Positions 51,697 to 61,486 of a DNA stretch of 64,000 nt are shown here, piece by piece. The position numbers and the translations under genes are program-made. The notes below the pieces were generated by a model. The model was not told the origin of the DNA and ran no database searches. It saw only the letters and a list, made by a program, of their open reading frames with translations. Where the stretch lies: positions 29,235 through 93,234 of the forward strand of contig JAZKXV010000026.1 in the NCBI GenBank assembly GCA_045611785.1. The letters run 5' to 3'. This DNA is from JAFTYO01 sp045611785. Lineage in GTDB: Bacteria > Pseudomonadota > Alphaproteobacteria > RF32 > CAG-239. Every line of letters starts with the position of its first letter. Position 1 is the stretch's first letter.

Positions 51697-52620
51697 ATGA
51701 AAATAGGTATAATTGGGGCCGGAAATGTCGGAAGCTCAACTGCTTTTTCTCTTATAATACAAGGAATAGCCAAAGAAATTATTTTAATTGACAGCAATGA
51801 AAACAAAGCAAATGCAGAAGCTTTGGATATATCGCATGCAATACCTTTTGCATATGCAGCTAAAATAAAAAGCGGAAACTACTCAAATTTAACCGGCTCT
51901 GATATTGTAATTATTTGCGCAGGAGCAAATCAAAAAAACGGAGAAACCAGACTTGCTCTGATGCAAAAAAATGTAGAGATTCTAAAATCTATTATATATC
52001 AAATTATACTTTTTGCACCGGAAACCATAATTTTAGTTGCATCTAATCCGGTAGATATCATGACTTATTATACCTTAAAAATTTCAGGCTTACCTAAAAA
52101 CAGAGTTTTGGGCAGCGGCACCATCTTAGATACATCTCGATTCAGAACTTTGTTAGGCCGACATTTAGAAATTTCACCTAAATCGATTCATGCAAATGTG
52201 TTAGGAGAACATGGTGATAGCGAAGTATTGATATGGTCAAACGCAAGTGCCGGCACTATTCCATTGGAAACACTTGGAAAAAAGCTCAATAGTAAACTTG
52301 ATTTAGAAATAAAAGCATCAATTGATAACAATGTCAGAAACGCAGCTTATAAAATTATTGAAGGCAAAGGAGCAACATATTATGGGATAGCAGCCGGATT
52401 AAGCAGAATATGCCAAGCCATTTCCAATAACGAGAATGCCATATTAACTGTATCATCTTTTCATAAAGATATTGAAGGCATCAGCGATGTTTGCCTTTCA
52501 TTGCCAACAGTTATTAATAAAAACGGCATTGAAAAAGTATTATATCCGAAAATTTCGCCTGAAGAACATATCTTGTTAAAAGCCAGTGCCGAAAAATTAA
52601 AATCTTATATGCAACTATAA
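51697..52620 (+). CDS. ldh: L-lactate dehydrogenase
   Basis: 307 aa. NAD-binding GIIGAGNVGSS at the N-terminus, catalytic His in LGEHGDSE, and substrate loop CAGANQKNGETRLALMQKN. The Gln of that loop favours pyruvate/lactate over malate (Arg). Makes lactate with reoxidation of NADH, consistent with fermentative growth. AAGGAT Shine-Dalgarno. Monocistronic, with a terminator shared with the convergent gene. Confidence 0.9.
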   Translation: MKIGIIGAGNVGSSTAFSLIIQGIAKEIILIDSNENKANAEALDISHAIPFAYAAKIKSGNYSNLTGSDIVIICAGANQKNGETRLALMQKNVEILKSIIYQIILFAPETIILVASNPVDIMTYYTLKISGLPKNRVLGSGTILDTSRFRTLLGRHLEISPKSIHANVLGEHGDSEVLIWSNASAGTIPLETLGKKLNSKLDLEIKASIDNNVRNAAYKIIEGKGATYYGIAAGLSRICQAISNNENAILTVSSFHKDIEGISDVCLSLPTVINKNGIEKVLYPKISPEEHILLKASAEKLKSYMQL

Positions 52621-52651
52621 TTATTGTGTTATCGTAATTGTATTCCTTTAT

Positions 52652-52687
52652 AACAAAAGAGCGGAAGCTATTCCCGCTCTTTTGTTG
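52652..52687. terminator. Bidirectional terminator after ldh
   Basis: AACAAAAGAGCGG / CCGCTCTTTTGTT, 13 bp. Overlaps the last codons of the convergent gene. Confidence 0.9.
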
Positions 52688-53411
52688 TTTCTGGAATATA
52701 ACAATTTTCTTTTTCATTAAATACCGAATCTGCAATATCTGGAAATTGCTGTTGAACGAATGATTTCATTTTTTCCATATCTTCGCCTTGATTAGCAAAT
52801 GATTTTACTAATTTACTCAAAATAATCTTATGTTTATCATGATTCTCAAAATGATAATACGATCCACCGTTAAACAAAGTTACTGCAGATTCACAAAAAG
52901 CATATTCACGCCTATTATTTGATTTGCTCTTTCCTATATCTATAAAAGAAATACATTCTGGAGTATAAAAAAAGTTAGAAGATTTTGATGGGTCAATTTG
53001 TAAACCACTTTCACAAATTTTTATCCAATCAGAAACAAACTTATCGAAAAACTCTTGTGGTCTTGTTGAAAGTTCATCAATTCTACTATAATATTCTTCT
53101 TCAGATTGTCTAAAATATGGTTCTTTATAAAGCTCTTCACCTTTTGCTCTTCTTTGTAAAACATAGCCCAAAAACATATTTTGATAATCTGTTAAATCTT
53201 TAGTTTTGCTATATTCAATAGTTGGTACTACAGCTACACCTTCAGCACTTAATTGCTTGGTTTTAGCAATTATAAAATCTAATTCAGAAGAATTAAAAGC
53301 TCCTTTAAGTAAAGCATATTGTCCAAATAAGTAACAACTATGGTTTCCTCCTCGCCTGTCCTCTTTTGTATCTGGTTGAATTTGAGATATAAAACTATCA
53401 ATTAGTGACAT
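52668..53411 (-). CDS. Unknown protein with a possible kinase-like fold
   Basis: 247 aa, no signal peptide. The order of strands and loops suggests a protein-kinase or phosphotransferase fold. YLFGQYALLKG comes near the start, and the hinge-like YQNMFLGYVLQRRAKGEELY near residue 75. ESGLQIDPSKSSNFFY...ISFIDIG near 135-160 could be a catalytic loop plus DxG-like segment. The conserved lysine and HRD are not clear. AGGAGG Shine-Dalgarno. The resemblance is by eye only. Confidence 0.55.
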   Translation of the reverse strand: MSLIDSFISQIQPDTKEDRRGGNHSCYLFGQYALLKGAFNSSELDFIIAKTKQLSAEGVAVVPTIEYSKTKDLTDYQNMFLGYVLQRRAKGEELYKEPYFRQSEEEYYSRIDELSTRPQEFFDKFVSDWIKICESGLQIDPSKSSNFFYTPECISFIDIGKSKSNNRREYAFCESAVTLFNGGSYYHFENHDKHKIILSKLVKSFANQGEDMEKMKSFVQQQFPDIADSVFNEKENCYIPETTKERE

Positions 53412-53462
53412 ATATATTCCCTCCTATTTAAAAATTAATCCGACATTTAAAAAATGTCAAAT

Positions 53463-53494
53463 AAAAAAGCGAGAGCTAAAACTCTCGCTTTTTT
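53463..53494 (-). terminator. Terminator
   Basis: GCGAGAG / CTCTCGC stem between A-run and T-run; just after the minus-strand stop at 53497. Confidence 0.88.
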
Positions 53495-53496
53495 AA

Positions 53497-53838
53497 TTAA
53501 TGTGTAAAGAGCATCGATACAACAAATGCCACCAAAGCTAGTAAGACGATTACAACAAAAGTTATTACTCCATCATAATCTGATCTAAACTCAAACACAT
53601 CTTGATTAGATTTTTGCAAGTAAAGACCTAACTTCTTATATTTATGCATAGTTTTTAGCATATCTTCATACACCACTATGTTAGAAAGAAGTCCATCAAG
53701 TTTTTCCAAAAATCTTAATAGCTCATATCCTTCATAGCAACATACAATTTCGCTTAAACAAGCACGCATTTCATCTTGATCTTCAGGCTTAAAATACTGA
53801 CAAATTTTAACCTGAAGATTTTTAATCTCCTTATCCAT
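53497..53838 (-). CDS. Small protein with C-terminal membrane anchor
   Basis: 113 aa, helical soluble part, then one transmembrane helix (VITFVVIVLLALVAFVVSMLF) at the very end. SD-less start. Six bases after the stop of the 139-aa gene, so cotranscribed. No family recognised. Confidence 0.62.
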   Translation of the reverse strand: MDKEIKNLQVKICQYFKPEDQDEMRACLSEIVCCYEGYELLRFLEKLDGLLSNIVVYEDMLKTMHKYKKLGLYLQKSNQDVFEFRSDYDGVITFVVIVLLALVAFVVSMLFTH

Positions 53839-53844
53839 ACTTTT

Positions 53845-54264
53845 TTAATCTGTTAGTTTAAGTAGCTTAAAATCATCATCATAGAGAACAGTTCCACCAT
53901 CATCTAGATATGGTTGATAGTTACCCATCACTGTCTGAACAATGTACTTATAACCATTAGCTTCCATATTAAACAGAAGGGTTGGTTCATCCATCTTAGC
54001 AATATCATCGTGCGTAAAAACTTTTTTAGCAATCAAATGATATACAATTGGTTTTGACTTACATTTTTCTGGCCTGTAACGTTTACCTTTATAAATTATG
54101 TACTCATGCTCAGTAAAGTAAAAACCATAAAAGCGATGCTTTTGAAACTTTTCTTTTGCTGTTTCAATGCCTTCTGCTATACTTTTTACTACAAAAGCCT
54201 CTTCTTCAGGAAAAAAAGCTCCTAGATAAAGCAGGTTCAATCTAATTTCTTTAAATACTTTCAT
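53845..54264 (-). CDS. Unknown soluble protein
   Basis: 139 aa, basic middle (YKGKRYRPEKCKSK), no membrane segments. SD-less start; first of a run of unknowns. No family recognised. Confidence 0.6.
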   Translation of the reverse strand: MKVFKEIRLNLLYLGAFFPEEEAFVVKSIAEGIETAKEKFQKHRFYGFYFTEHEYIIYKGKRYRPEKCKSKPIVYHLIAKKVFTHDDIAKMDEPTLLFNMEANGYKYIVQTVMGNYQPYLDDGGTVLYDDDFKLLKLTD

Positions 54265-54306
54265 AATTAATAATTTTAAAGTTTTTGCATTGCTATTAAA
54301 AACACT

Positions 54307-55221
54307 TTACTCCCAATGATTTATAATAAAATCAAGTATTTCATCCCATACTTCTTGCTTGCCGATTTCATTTAGAACCTCGTGTCGCATATTTGGATAT
54401 ATTGAGGACCATACTTTTTCATAACCAATTTTATTCATAAACTTGGTTGTCTCTCGAAATTTTATTTTAGAAATCATACAAGGATCATTAGCTCCTGAAA
54501 TAAACAATATAGGCATTGTTGGATGAGTAACATTCCAACCTTTGAGGCTGTAAGTTTCTTCCATCATCTTCATCAGATTATATGCACCATTTATTGTAAA
54601 TCTAAAATTGCACCGAGGATTTTCTCTTACTCTTTTTCGACTTTCAGGATCGGAACAAGTCCATGCTAGAGGTCCCTCTGAGGCAAATTTTTTATTATAG
54701 GATACAGATGTAAGCTTATGAAAAAACTTAGGACGTTTACGCTCAAAACCAAGTTTACAAAGCATTCCCATCAAAATTTTTCCACCAATAGACAATAGAT
54801 TCCAACTAGGACTTCCACACAGTATCACCCCAGATAAATCCATGTCATCTTGCTTAATATACATTCTTGCCGCCAACGAACCCATACTGTGACCAAGAAG
54901 ATAGTACGGAAGATTAGGAAATTCTTTTCGTCCCCACTTAGTTACAATCCTTAAATCATCAATTAGGGCTTTATACCCTCCTGAATAGAAATAACCAAGA
55001 TCGTTAATATCCTTAACACTTTCTCCATGCCCTCTAAGATCTGAGGCAATACAGACAATACCATAATTTGAAAAAAACTCCATCAATGGTATAAAGCGTT
55101 CTTTACATCCACACATACCATGTACAAGTTGAATAACAGCTTTGGGTTGGTTCTTGGGTCTTTTTACAGCAACTGCTATATTCAGGTCATCATAACCTGA
55201 TTTAAATATAAACTTTTCCAT
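54307..55221 (-). CDS. Alpha/beta hydrolase (monoacylglycerol-lipase-like)
   Basis: 304 aa. Landmarks: QLVHGMCGCKERF (oxyanion), SDLRGHGES, YLLGHSMGSLAARM (nucleophile Ser), LFISGANDPCM (Asp) and NMRHEVLNE (His). Matches the Hydrolase_4 lysophospholipase/monoacylglycerol lipase group. No signal peptide. SD-less and slightly GC-richer than gltX next to it, so it may be acquired. Confidence 0.87.
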   Translation of the reverse strand: MEKFIFKSGYDDLNIAVAVKRPKNQPKAVIQLVHGMCGCKERFIPLMEFFSNYGIVCIASDLRGHGESVKDINDLGYFYSGGYKALIDDLRIVTKWGRKEFPNLPYYLLGHSMGSLAARMYIKQDDMDLSGVILCGSPSWNLLSIGGKILMGMLCKLGFERKRPKFFHKLTSVSYNKKFASEGPLAWTCSDPESRKRVRENPRCNFRFTINGAYNLMKMMEETYSLKGWNVTHPTMPILFISGANDPCMISKIKFRETTKFMNKIGYEKVWSSIYPNMRHEVLNEIGKQEVWDEILDFIINHWE

Positions 55222-55302
55222 AAAAACGATTAAATGAACAAATAATTTTTAACTAATGCAAAAGTGAAAACAATATATCATTACTAAAAATTATGTCAAT
55301 AA

Positions 55303-55330
55303 AAAACTGCCGATTCTATCGGCAGTTATT
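55303..55330 (-). terminator. Terminator of gltX
   Basis: AACTGCCGA / TCGGCAGTT stem; on the minus strand followed by TTTTT. Confidence 0.85.
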
Positions 55331-55335
55331 CCTTA

Positions 55336-56763
55336 TTAAAGCTTTTCAATTGCTTGCTTTATACGTTTTATAGTCTCATCTTTACCTAAAACAATTGCTA
55401 ATTCAGTTGCGCCTCCAGGAGTTGTTTCTTTTCCAGATAAAGCTATTCTAATTGGATATAGTACTTGTCCGTTTTTAAGGCCATTATTTTCTGCCACGCC
55501 TTTAAGTAATTCGAAGAGATTTTCATTTGTCCACACGCTTTCTTTTTCAAGAACTTCTATCGCCAACGCCAATGATATTTTTGCAACTTGCTCATCTGTT
55601 TTCATTTTTTTATTTTGATATAATGCAACATCATAATCTGGCATATCTTCAATAAAATCAATTTGAGGAGAAATTTCTGCTAATGTCTCAACACGTTTTT
55701 GTAAAATAGAGCTTAAAAATTCTAAATTAACATTGCGAGTTAAACATTTTTTATAATAAGGCATAGCCAATTCATGGAAATTTTTAGCATCTAAATTACG
55801 AATATAACAGCCATTCATCCATGTAAGTTTTGCAATATCAAAAATAGCTGGAGACTTATTTAATCTTTCTGCTGTAAACACTTTTTTCAATTCTTCAAGT
55901 GAAAATATTTCTTGTTCTGTGCCCGGGTTCCAACCTAAAAGAGCAATATAATTTAAGATTGCATCAGGCAAATACCCTTTAGCCACTAAATCTTGGAAAG
56001 AAGCATCGCCGTTTCTTTTACTCAATTTATGTTGTGCATCTTTCATAACTTGTGGCACGTGAACATATACAGGAGGTGTCCAACCAAAATCTTCATATAT
56101 TAAATTATACTTAGGTGTTGAAGAAATATATTCGTTTCCTCTAACAACATGTGTAATTTCCATCAAGTGATCATCTACCACATTGGCAAAATTATAAGTA
56201 GGAAAACCATCAGATTTTAATAAAACTCCCTCATCAAGCTCATCATAATCAATTTCAATCTCGCCATAAACAACATCTTTAAATATTGATGTACCTTTTT
56301 TATTTACGGTTTGACGAATAACATATGGTTCACCATTTTCAATACGTTTTCTAGCTTCTTCCAATGTAAGTTTTTTACAAGGATCTTCAAATTTTGTATT
56401 ACTTTGCTCATCCTTTTGTTCTTCTGCTTCATCAACTGTACAAAAACAATAGTGAGCACCACCGAGTTCAACCAATTTATGTGCATATTTTGCATATAAA
56501 GGCTTACGCTCAGATTGAACATATGGTCCAAAATTTCCACCGATATCTGGCCCCTCATCCCAATTCATACCAACAATTTTTAAGGTAGAATATATAATAT
56601 CAGTTGCTCCTTCGACATATCGCTTTTGATCGGTATCTTCGATTCTCAAAATAAAGTCACCACCATTAGCTTTAGCAATTAAATATTCATACAAAGCTGT
56701 TCTTAAATTGCCGATATGCATATATCCGGTAGGGCTTGGTGCAAATCTTGTTCTTATTTTCAT
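55336..56763 (-). CDS. gltX: Glutamyl-tRNA synthetase
   Basis: 475 aa; charges tRNA-Glu (and often tRNA-Gln in Alphaproteobacteria) with glutamate. Class I signatures: FAPSPTGYMHIGNLRTALYE (HIGH) and KLSKRNGD (KMSKS). Also FILRIEDTDQKR and YNFANVVDDHLMEITHVVRG. GAGGAA Shine-Dalgarno. Monocistronic. Confidence 0.96.
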   Translation of the reverse strand: MKIRTRFAPSPTGYMHIGNLRTALYEYLIAKANGGDFILRIEDTDQKRYVEGATDIIYSTLKIVGMNWDEGPDIGGNFGPYVQSERKPLYAKYAHKLVELGGAHYCFCTVDEAEEQKDEQSNTKFEDPCKKLTLEEARKRIENGEPYVIRQTVNKKGTSIFKDVVYGEIEIDYDELDEGVLLKSDGFPTYNFANVVDDHLMEITHVVRGNEYISSTPKYNLIYEDFGWTPPVYVHVPQVMKDAQHKLSKRNGDASFQDLVAKGYLPDAILNYIALLGWNPGTEQEIFSLEELKKVFTAERLNKSPAIFDIAKLTWMNGCYIRNLDAKNFHELAMPYYKKCLTRNVNLEFLSSILQKRVETLAEISPQIDFIEDMPDYDVALYQNKKMKTDEQVAKISLALAIEVLEKESVWTNENLFELLKGVAENNGLKNGQVLYPIRIALSGKETTPGGATELAIVLGKDETIKRIKQAIEKL

Positions 56764-57074
56764 TTTTTCCTCACAACAAATTACTTTTTTTACAAAAATA
56801 AAGCAAAATAATTACAATGCAAGAACTTTTTATCAGGAAATCAAAGTTTCAGATAAGATACGACCTCAGAGTTTCTGTAAAGCCTGTAAAAAAACAAATA
56901 TAACTTTAGTTATAAAAGTAAAAATACAAATACAGAAAATAATATATATTTTTACAAAAAAACATCATTTTTTGGAGTGTAGTACTTGACATTTAAGTTA
57001 AGAATAATTAAAAGATATCTGCTAGCAACTTTTAGGGTTTAGAGATAAGCCCCGTTAAGATTTTAAGGAACGAC
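56764..57074. other. Intergenic region between gltX and rpoD
   Basis: AT-rich divergent promoter region. TTGACA at 56986-56991 with a weak -10 (TTAAAA, 57008-57013, 16-base spacer) is a candidate rpoD promoter. Otherwise nothing identified. Confidence 0.5.
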
Positions 57075-59165
57075 ATGTCTGAAAAACAAAATCATGACTT
57101 ATACGAGGGAACAAATGTTGATTCCCCTTTAATTGACTCGCTCGGAAGCGCAGTCAAAAAACTTATCGAAAAAGGTAAAGAACACGGATATATAACTGTC
57201 GAGGAGTTAAATAAAGCACTCCCTTCAGAAAAAGAATCTTCCGAACAAATTGAAGATATAATGTTAAGCATCTCAGATATGGGAATTAGTATCATTTCCG
57301 AATCTGAAGCAGATAACATGGAAAACGATTCAAATGACGAAGAAGAAGATTATGATGATGAAAGCGGTAACTTTGATGAAAAAGAGTTAGGCCGCTCTGA
57401 CGATCCCGTTAGAATGTATTTAAAAGAAATGGGAACAGTTGAGTTATTATCACGAGAAGGTGAAATAGCTATTGCTAAACGCATCGAAGCCGGAAAAACT
57501 GTTATGATAAGCGGCTTATGTGAAAGTCCAATGACATTAAAAGCAATAGCTCAATGGCGTGATGAACTCGTCAATGGAACCATGCAACTTCGTGACATCA
57601 TTGACCTTGAAATGATGTATGGCGATGATACCGAAGCAATGGTATATGACGAAGAAGAAACTCAAGTTGTTGACTTAGATAAAGTAACAAAAGAATTATC
57701 TGAAAAAAATCTTGATGAAATTGATGACGATTTAGAAACAGATATCGAACTAGGTGATGCCGTTAATGAAGATGACATTGATGACATAGAAGATATGGAC
57801 GATAATGATTCATCTAATTCTTCCGAGCTCAATAATGACGAAACTATGAAATCATCAGATGAAATATCTGATGATGAAGGCGGTATCGGACACAACTCAA
57901 CATCAATTTCTGCTATGGAAACAGCCCTTTTAGAACCTGTTTTAGATATCTTAACCAAAATTTCAGGCTACTATGATGATTTGAAAAAAATTCAATCACA
58001 ACGCATGGGCGCCATTATGTCCGGTAGAAAAGTAGCTTCTAATGTAGAAAAGAAATACATTAAAGTTAAGAAAGAATTGATTGAGTTGATGAGTTCAATT
58101 CATCTTAATTCATCAAGAGTTGAACAATTGGTTGAACAACTCAATGAATTAAACAAACGTTTAATAAGCATGGAAGGTAAACTCTTACGTTATGCTATGA
58201 GTTGTAAAATTAAACGTGAAGACTTCTTAGAAAGCTACCAAAAATCTGAACTTGATCCTAATTGGTTAGAGGAAATCTCTCAAATCAAAGATAAATATTG
58301 GCAAATTTTTGTTGAACGTTATGGCAAAGAAATTGCAGAATTAAGAGATGGCATTGCTCAAATGTCACAAGAATGCGGTTTGCCTATTTCTGAATATCGT
58401 AAAATGGTAGACACCATTAAACGTGGTGAAAGAGAAGCAGAACGCGCTAAAAAAGAAATGATTGAAGCAAACTTGCGTTTAGTTATTTCTATTGCTAAAA
58501 AATATACCAATCGTGGTATGCAATTTCTTGATTTAATTCAAGAAGGAAATATCGGCTTAATGAAAGCAGTTGATAAATTTGAATATCGCCGCGGATACAA
58601 GTTTTCAACTTATGCTACATGGTGGATACGTCAAGCAATTACTCGTTCAATTGCTGATCAAGCCCGTACAATTCGTATTCCTGTACACATGATTGAAACA
58701 ATTAATAAGCTTGTTCGTACATCTCGTCAAATGCTTGCAGAAATGGGTAGAGAACCTGTACCTGAAGAATTGGCAAAACGCTTATCTATGCCTTTAGAAA
58801 AAATTCGTAAAGTTATGAAAATTGCTAAAGAACCTGTAAGCTTAGAAGCTCCTGTTGGAGATGAAGAAGATTCATCTTTAGGTGATTTTATTGCTGATGA
58901 AAGCGCTTTACAACCACTTGATAGCGCAATTCATTCAAACTTAAAAGAAACATGCACAAAAATATTATCTTCTCTTACACCAAGAGAAGAGCGTGTTCTA
59001 CGCATGCGTTTTGGAATCGGTATGCCAACAGATCATACATTAGAAGAAGTTGGTCAACAATTTAATGTTACAAGAGAACGTATTCGTCAGATTGAAGCAA
59101 AGGCTTTAAGAAAGTTAAAGCACCCTAGCCGCTCAAGAAGACTGCGTTCATTCTTGGATCAATAA
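57075..59165 (+). CDS. rpoD: Primary sigma factor RpoD (sigma-70)
   Basis: 696 aa. Region 1.1 at the N-terminus (VKKLIEKGKEHGYITVEELNKAL), then region 1.2 RSDDPVRMYLKEMGTVELLSREGEIAIAKRIE in the alphaproteobacterial form. A long acidic non-conserved insert (about 190-275) follows. Region 2 is NLRLVISIAKKYTNRGMQFLDLIQEGNIGLMKAVDKFEYRRGYKFSTYATWWIRQAITRSIADQ, and region 4 ends in EEVGQQFNVTRERIRQIEAKALRKLKHPSRSRRLRSFLDQ. Directs RNA polymerase to the TTGACA/TATAAT promoters listed here. AAGGAA Shine-Dalgarno. Confidence 0.97.
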   Translation: MSEKQNHDLYEGTNVDSPLIDSLGSAVKKLIEKGKEHGYITVEELNKALPSEKESSEQIEDIMLSISDMGISIISESEADNMENDSNDEEEDYDDESGNFDEKELGRSDDPVRMYLKEMGTVELLSREGEIAIAKRIEAGKTVMISGLCESPMTLKAIAQWRDELVNGTMQLRDIIDLEMMYGDDTEAMVYDEEETQVVDLDKVTKELSEKNLDEIDDDLETDIELGDAVNEDDIDDIEDMDDNDSSNSSELNNDETMKSSDEISDDEGGIGHNSTSISAMETALLEPVLDILTKISGYYDDLKKIQSQRMGAIMSGRKVASNVEKKYIKVKKELIELMSSIHLNSSRVEQLVEQLNELNKRLISMEGKLLRYAMSCKIKREDFLESYQKSELDPNWLEEISQIKDKYWQIFVERYGKEIAELRDGIAQMSQECGLPISEYRKMVDTIKRGEREAERAKKEMIEANLRLVISIAKKYTNRGMQFLDLIQEGNIGLMKAVDKFEYRRGYKFSTYATWWIRQAITRSIADQARTIRIPVHMIETINKLVRTSRQMLAEMGREPVPEELAKRLSMPLEKIRKVMKIAKEPVSLEAPVGDEEDSSLGDFIADESALQPLDSAIHSNLKETCTKILSSLTPREERVLRMRFGIGMPTDHTLEEVGQQFNVTRERIRQIEAKALRKLKHPSRSRRLRSFLDQ

Positions 59166-59168
59166 TAT

Positions 59169-59194
59169 AAAGCCCCTTTTGGGGCTTTTTTTAC
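59169..59194 (+). terminator. Terminator of rpoD
   Basis: AAGCCCC-tttt-GGGGCTT followed by T's. Confidence 0.9.
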
Positions 59195-59205
59195 AGAGAA
59201 ATAAC

Positions 59206-59646
59206 ATGACTACATATAATCAAACAGATAAACAAATTATGATACACACTTTTAATTCTCGCGACAAATCTCGTTTGCAAGAATTAATTAACTTTGCAAA
59301 AGAAAGCGGATTTAAAAAAATAGGTATAGCTAACTGCAAAGCCGTTCAACCATATGCCGAAAAACTAAAAGAGCTTTTAGAAGATGCCGGTTTCGAAGTT
59401 TTATCCATTAATTGCAAAGATAGTGGATTAAACGGAAGATGTATATCTGATGAAATATCCGGACCAAGTTGCGACCCGATATTTCAGGCTGAGTATTTAA
59501 ACCAACAAGAAACCGAGCTAAATATTAATGTCGGATTATGCTTAGGTCATGGTATAATTTTTGCAAAATACAGCATTGCTCCGGTAACAACCTTTATAGT
59601 TAAAGACTTTAACTATAATCACAATCCTCTTGAATATCTAAAATAA
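59206..59646 (+). CDS. DUF1847-like protein
   Basis: 146 aa from the ATG (an upstream TTG in the terminator is rejected). Matches the DUF1847 pattern: GFKKIGIANCKAVQPYAEKLKELLEDAGFEV, a CxPIxQAE-like SCDPIFQAEYLNQQETELNINVGLCLGHGIIFAKYSIAPVTTFIVKD, and NHNPLEYL. The family is described as putative metal-binding proteins, often with more cysteines than here. Weak Shine-Dalgarno. Function unknown. Confidence 0.8.
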   Translation: MTTYNQTDKQIMIHTFNSRDKSRLQELINFAKESGFKKIGIANCKAVQPYAEKLKELLEDAGFEVLSINCKDSGLNGRCISDEISGPSCDPIFQAEYLNQQETELNINVGLCLGHGIIFAKYSIAPVTTFIVKDFNYNHNPLEYLK

Positions 59647-59679
59647 AAAAAATCCTCCGATTTATCGGAGGATTTTTTA
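59645..59679. terminator. Bidirectional terminator between DUF1847 gene and rpsA
   Basis: ATCCTCCGA-ttta-TCGGAGGAT between A-run and T-run. Confidence 0.92.
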
Positions 59680-59695
59680 TACTTAAAGAAATTAA

Positions 59696-61384
59696 TTAAG
59701 CAACAGTTTTCTTTAAAGCTTCGCCTAAAGCATCACCTAAAGATGTACCACTAGCATTAGAAGCTGAATATTCTTCTAATGTTTTCTTTTCTTCTTCAAT
59801 TTCTAAAGCTTTTACAGATACGCCAAGTTTGCCGTTCTTTTTATCAACAGATGTAAGTTTTGCCTCCAAAACATCACCTTCATGATAATTTTCAGGATTT
59901 TGACCATCTTTATCTTTAGATAAATCAGCTTTTTTAATTGTTGCAGCAATACCTTCAACTTCAACATTAACGCCTTTGTCATCAGTGCTTACAACAATAG
60001 CTTTAACAACGTCACCTTTTTTGAGGTTCTCTAATGCTAAAGCAGCATTGTTTTCATCTAATTGCTTAATACCGAGGCTGATACGTTCTTTTTCAACGTC
60101 AACATCAATAATTTTAGCAGTAATGTCTTGACCTTTAACATAGTCTTTAACAGCTTCTTCGCCTGATTTACCCCAAGCGATATCTGAAAGGTGAATCATA
60201 CCATCGATTTCATCAGTTAAACCAACGAACAAACCGAATTCAGTAATGTTTTTGATTTTACCTTCAATTACAGAACCTGCTGGGTGTTCTTCAATGTAAG
60301 CAGCCCATGGGTTTGGCATACATTGTTTAATACCCAAGCTAATTCTTCTTTTATCTGCATCAACTTCAAGAACTTTAACTTGAACTTCTTCAGAAGTAGA
60401 AACGATTTTTCCTGGGTGAACGTTTTTACGTGTCCAGCTCATTTCAGAAACATGAACAAGACCTTCAATACCATCTTCTAATTCAACGAATGCACCGTAA
60501 TCTGTAATGTTAGTAACTTTACCTGTGTAAACTTCACCAACAGCATATTTATCAGCTACAGCTTGCCATGGATCACTTTCAAGTTGTTTCATACCCAAGC
60601 TAATGCGTTGTGTATCTTCATTAAATTTGATAACTTGAACTTTAATAGTTTGACCAACAGATAAAAGTTCTGCAGGATGATTAATTCTTTTCCAAGAAAT
60701 ATCTGTAACGTGCAATAAGCCGTCAACACCACCCAAGTCAATGAATGCACCGTAATCTGTAATGTTTTTAACAACACCGTCTAAAATAGCGCCTTCTTTA
60801 ATTGTATCGATGAGTTCAGCTCTAGCTTCTGCTCTTGTTTCTTCTAATACAACACGACGAGAAACTACGATATTACCTCTAACTCTATCCATTTTCAAAA
60901 TTTGGAATGGTTGAGAAATACCCATTAAAGGAGTAATATCTCTAATTGGGCGAATATCAATTTGAGATCCTGGTAAGAATGCAATAGCACCGCTTAAATC
61001 AACTGTAAAGCCGCCTTTAACACGACCAAAGATAACACCGTTAACGCGTTCACCTGCATTCATTGATTTTTCTAATTCAGCCCAAGCTTCTTCACGACGA
61101 GCTTTTTCACGAGAAAGAACTATGTTTCCATCTCTATCTTCATATCTGTCAACCAAAACTTCAATTTGGTCACCGATTTTGAGTTCAGGATTTTGACCAA
61201 ATTCGCGTAAAGGAATACGACCTTCAGATTTTAAGCCTACATCTACAGTAGCAAAATCGTCGCTTAAACGAATGATTGTACCTTTAACAACAGAACCTAC
61301 GATACCTTTATCGCCAAATTGTTCATTTAAGAGTTCTTCAAAGCTTTCTGTTGTTTCAGGAATTTTAAATTCAGTATTTGTCAT
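59696..61384 (-). CDS. rpsA: 30S ribosomal protein S1
   Basis: 562 aa from the second ATG (MTNTEFKIPE), which fits family N-termini better than the upstream one. Six S1/OB-fold repeats are visible by their openings: GSVVKGTII, GERVNGVIF, GAILDGVVKNITDYGAFIDLGG, GEVYTGKVTNITDYGAFVELED, GSVIEGKIKNITEFGLFVGL and GDVVKAIVV. S1 binds mRNA and helps initiation, which matters here because many genes lack Shine-Dalgarno sites. Its own start also lacks a strong one. Confidence 0.96.
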   Translation of the reverse strand: MTNTEFKIPETTESFEELLNEQFGDKGIVGSVVKGTIIRLSDDFATVDVGLKSEGRIPLREFGQNPELKIGDQIEVLVDRYEDRDGNIVLSREKARREEAWAELEKSMNAGERVNGVIFGRVKGGFTVDLSGAIAFLPGSQIDIRPIRDITPLMGISQPFQILKMDRVRGNIVVSRRVVLEETRAEARAELIDTIKEGAILDGVVKNITDYGAFIDLGGVDGLLHVTDISWKRINHPAELLSVGQTIKVQVIKFNEDTQRISLGMKQLESDPWQAVADKYAVGEVYTGKVTNITDYGAFVELEDGIEGLVHVSEMSWTRKNVHPGKIVSTSEEVQVKVLEVDADKRRISLGIKQCMPNPWAAYIEEHPAGSVIEGKIKNITEFGLFVGLTDEIDGMIHLSDIAWGKSGEEAVKDYVKGQDITAKIIDVDVEKERISLGIKQLDENNAALALENLKKGDVVKAIVVSTDDKGVNVEVEGIAATIKKADLSKDKDGQNPENYHEGDVLEAKLTSVDKKNGKLGVSVKALEIEEEKKTLEEYSASNASGTSLGDALGEALKKTVA

Positions 61385-61486
61385 AAAATAAATTTTCATA
61401 AAAAATGCCAGACCTTATAAAAAAGCGGACTTGTGCGAAGTTAAAACTTAAAATCTAGCGCACCCTATAATTTTAAGATTGATTGA

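Noticed and set aside
59179..59205. Upstream TTG extension of the DUF1847-like gene
   Set aside because: It would start within the rpoD terminator hairpin; the ATG at 59206 fits better.
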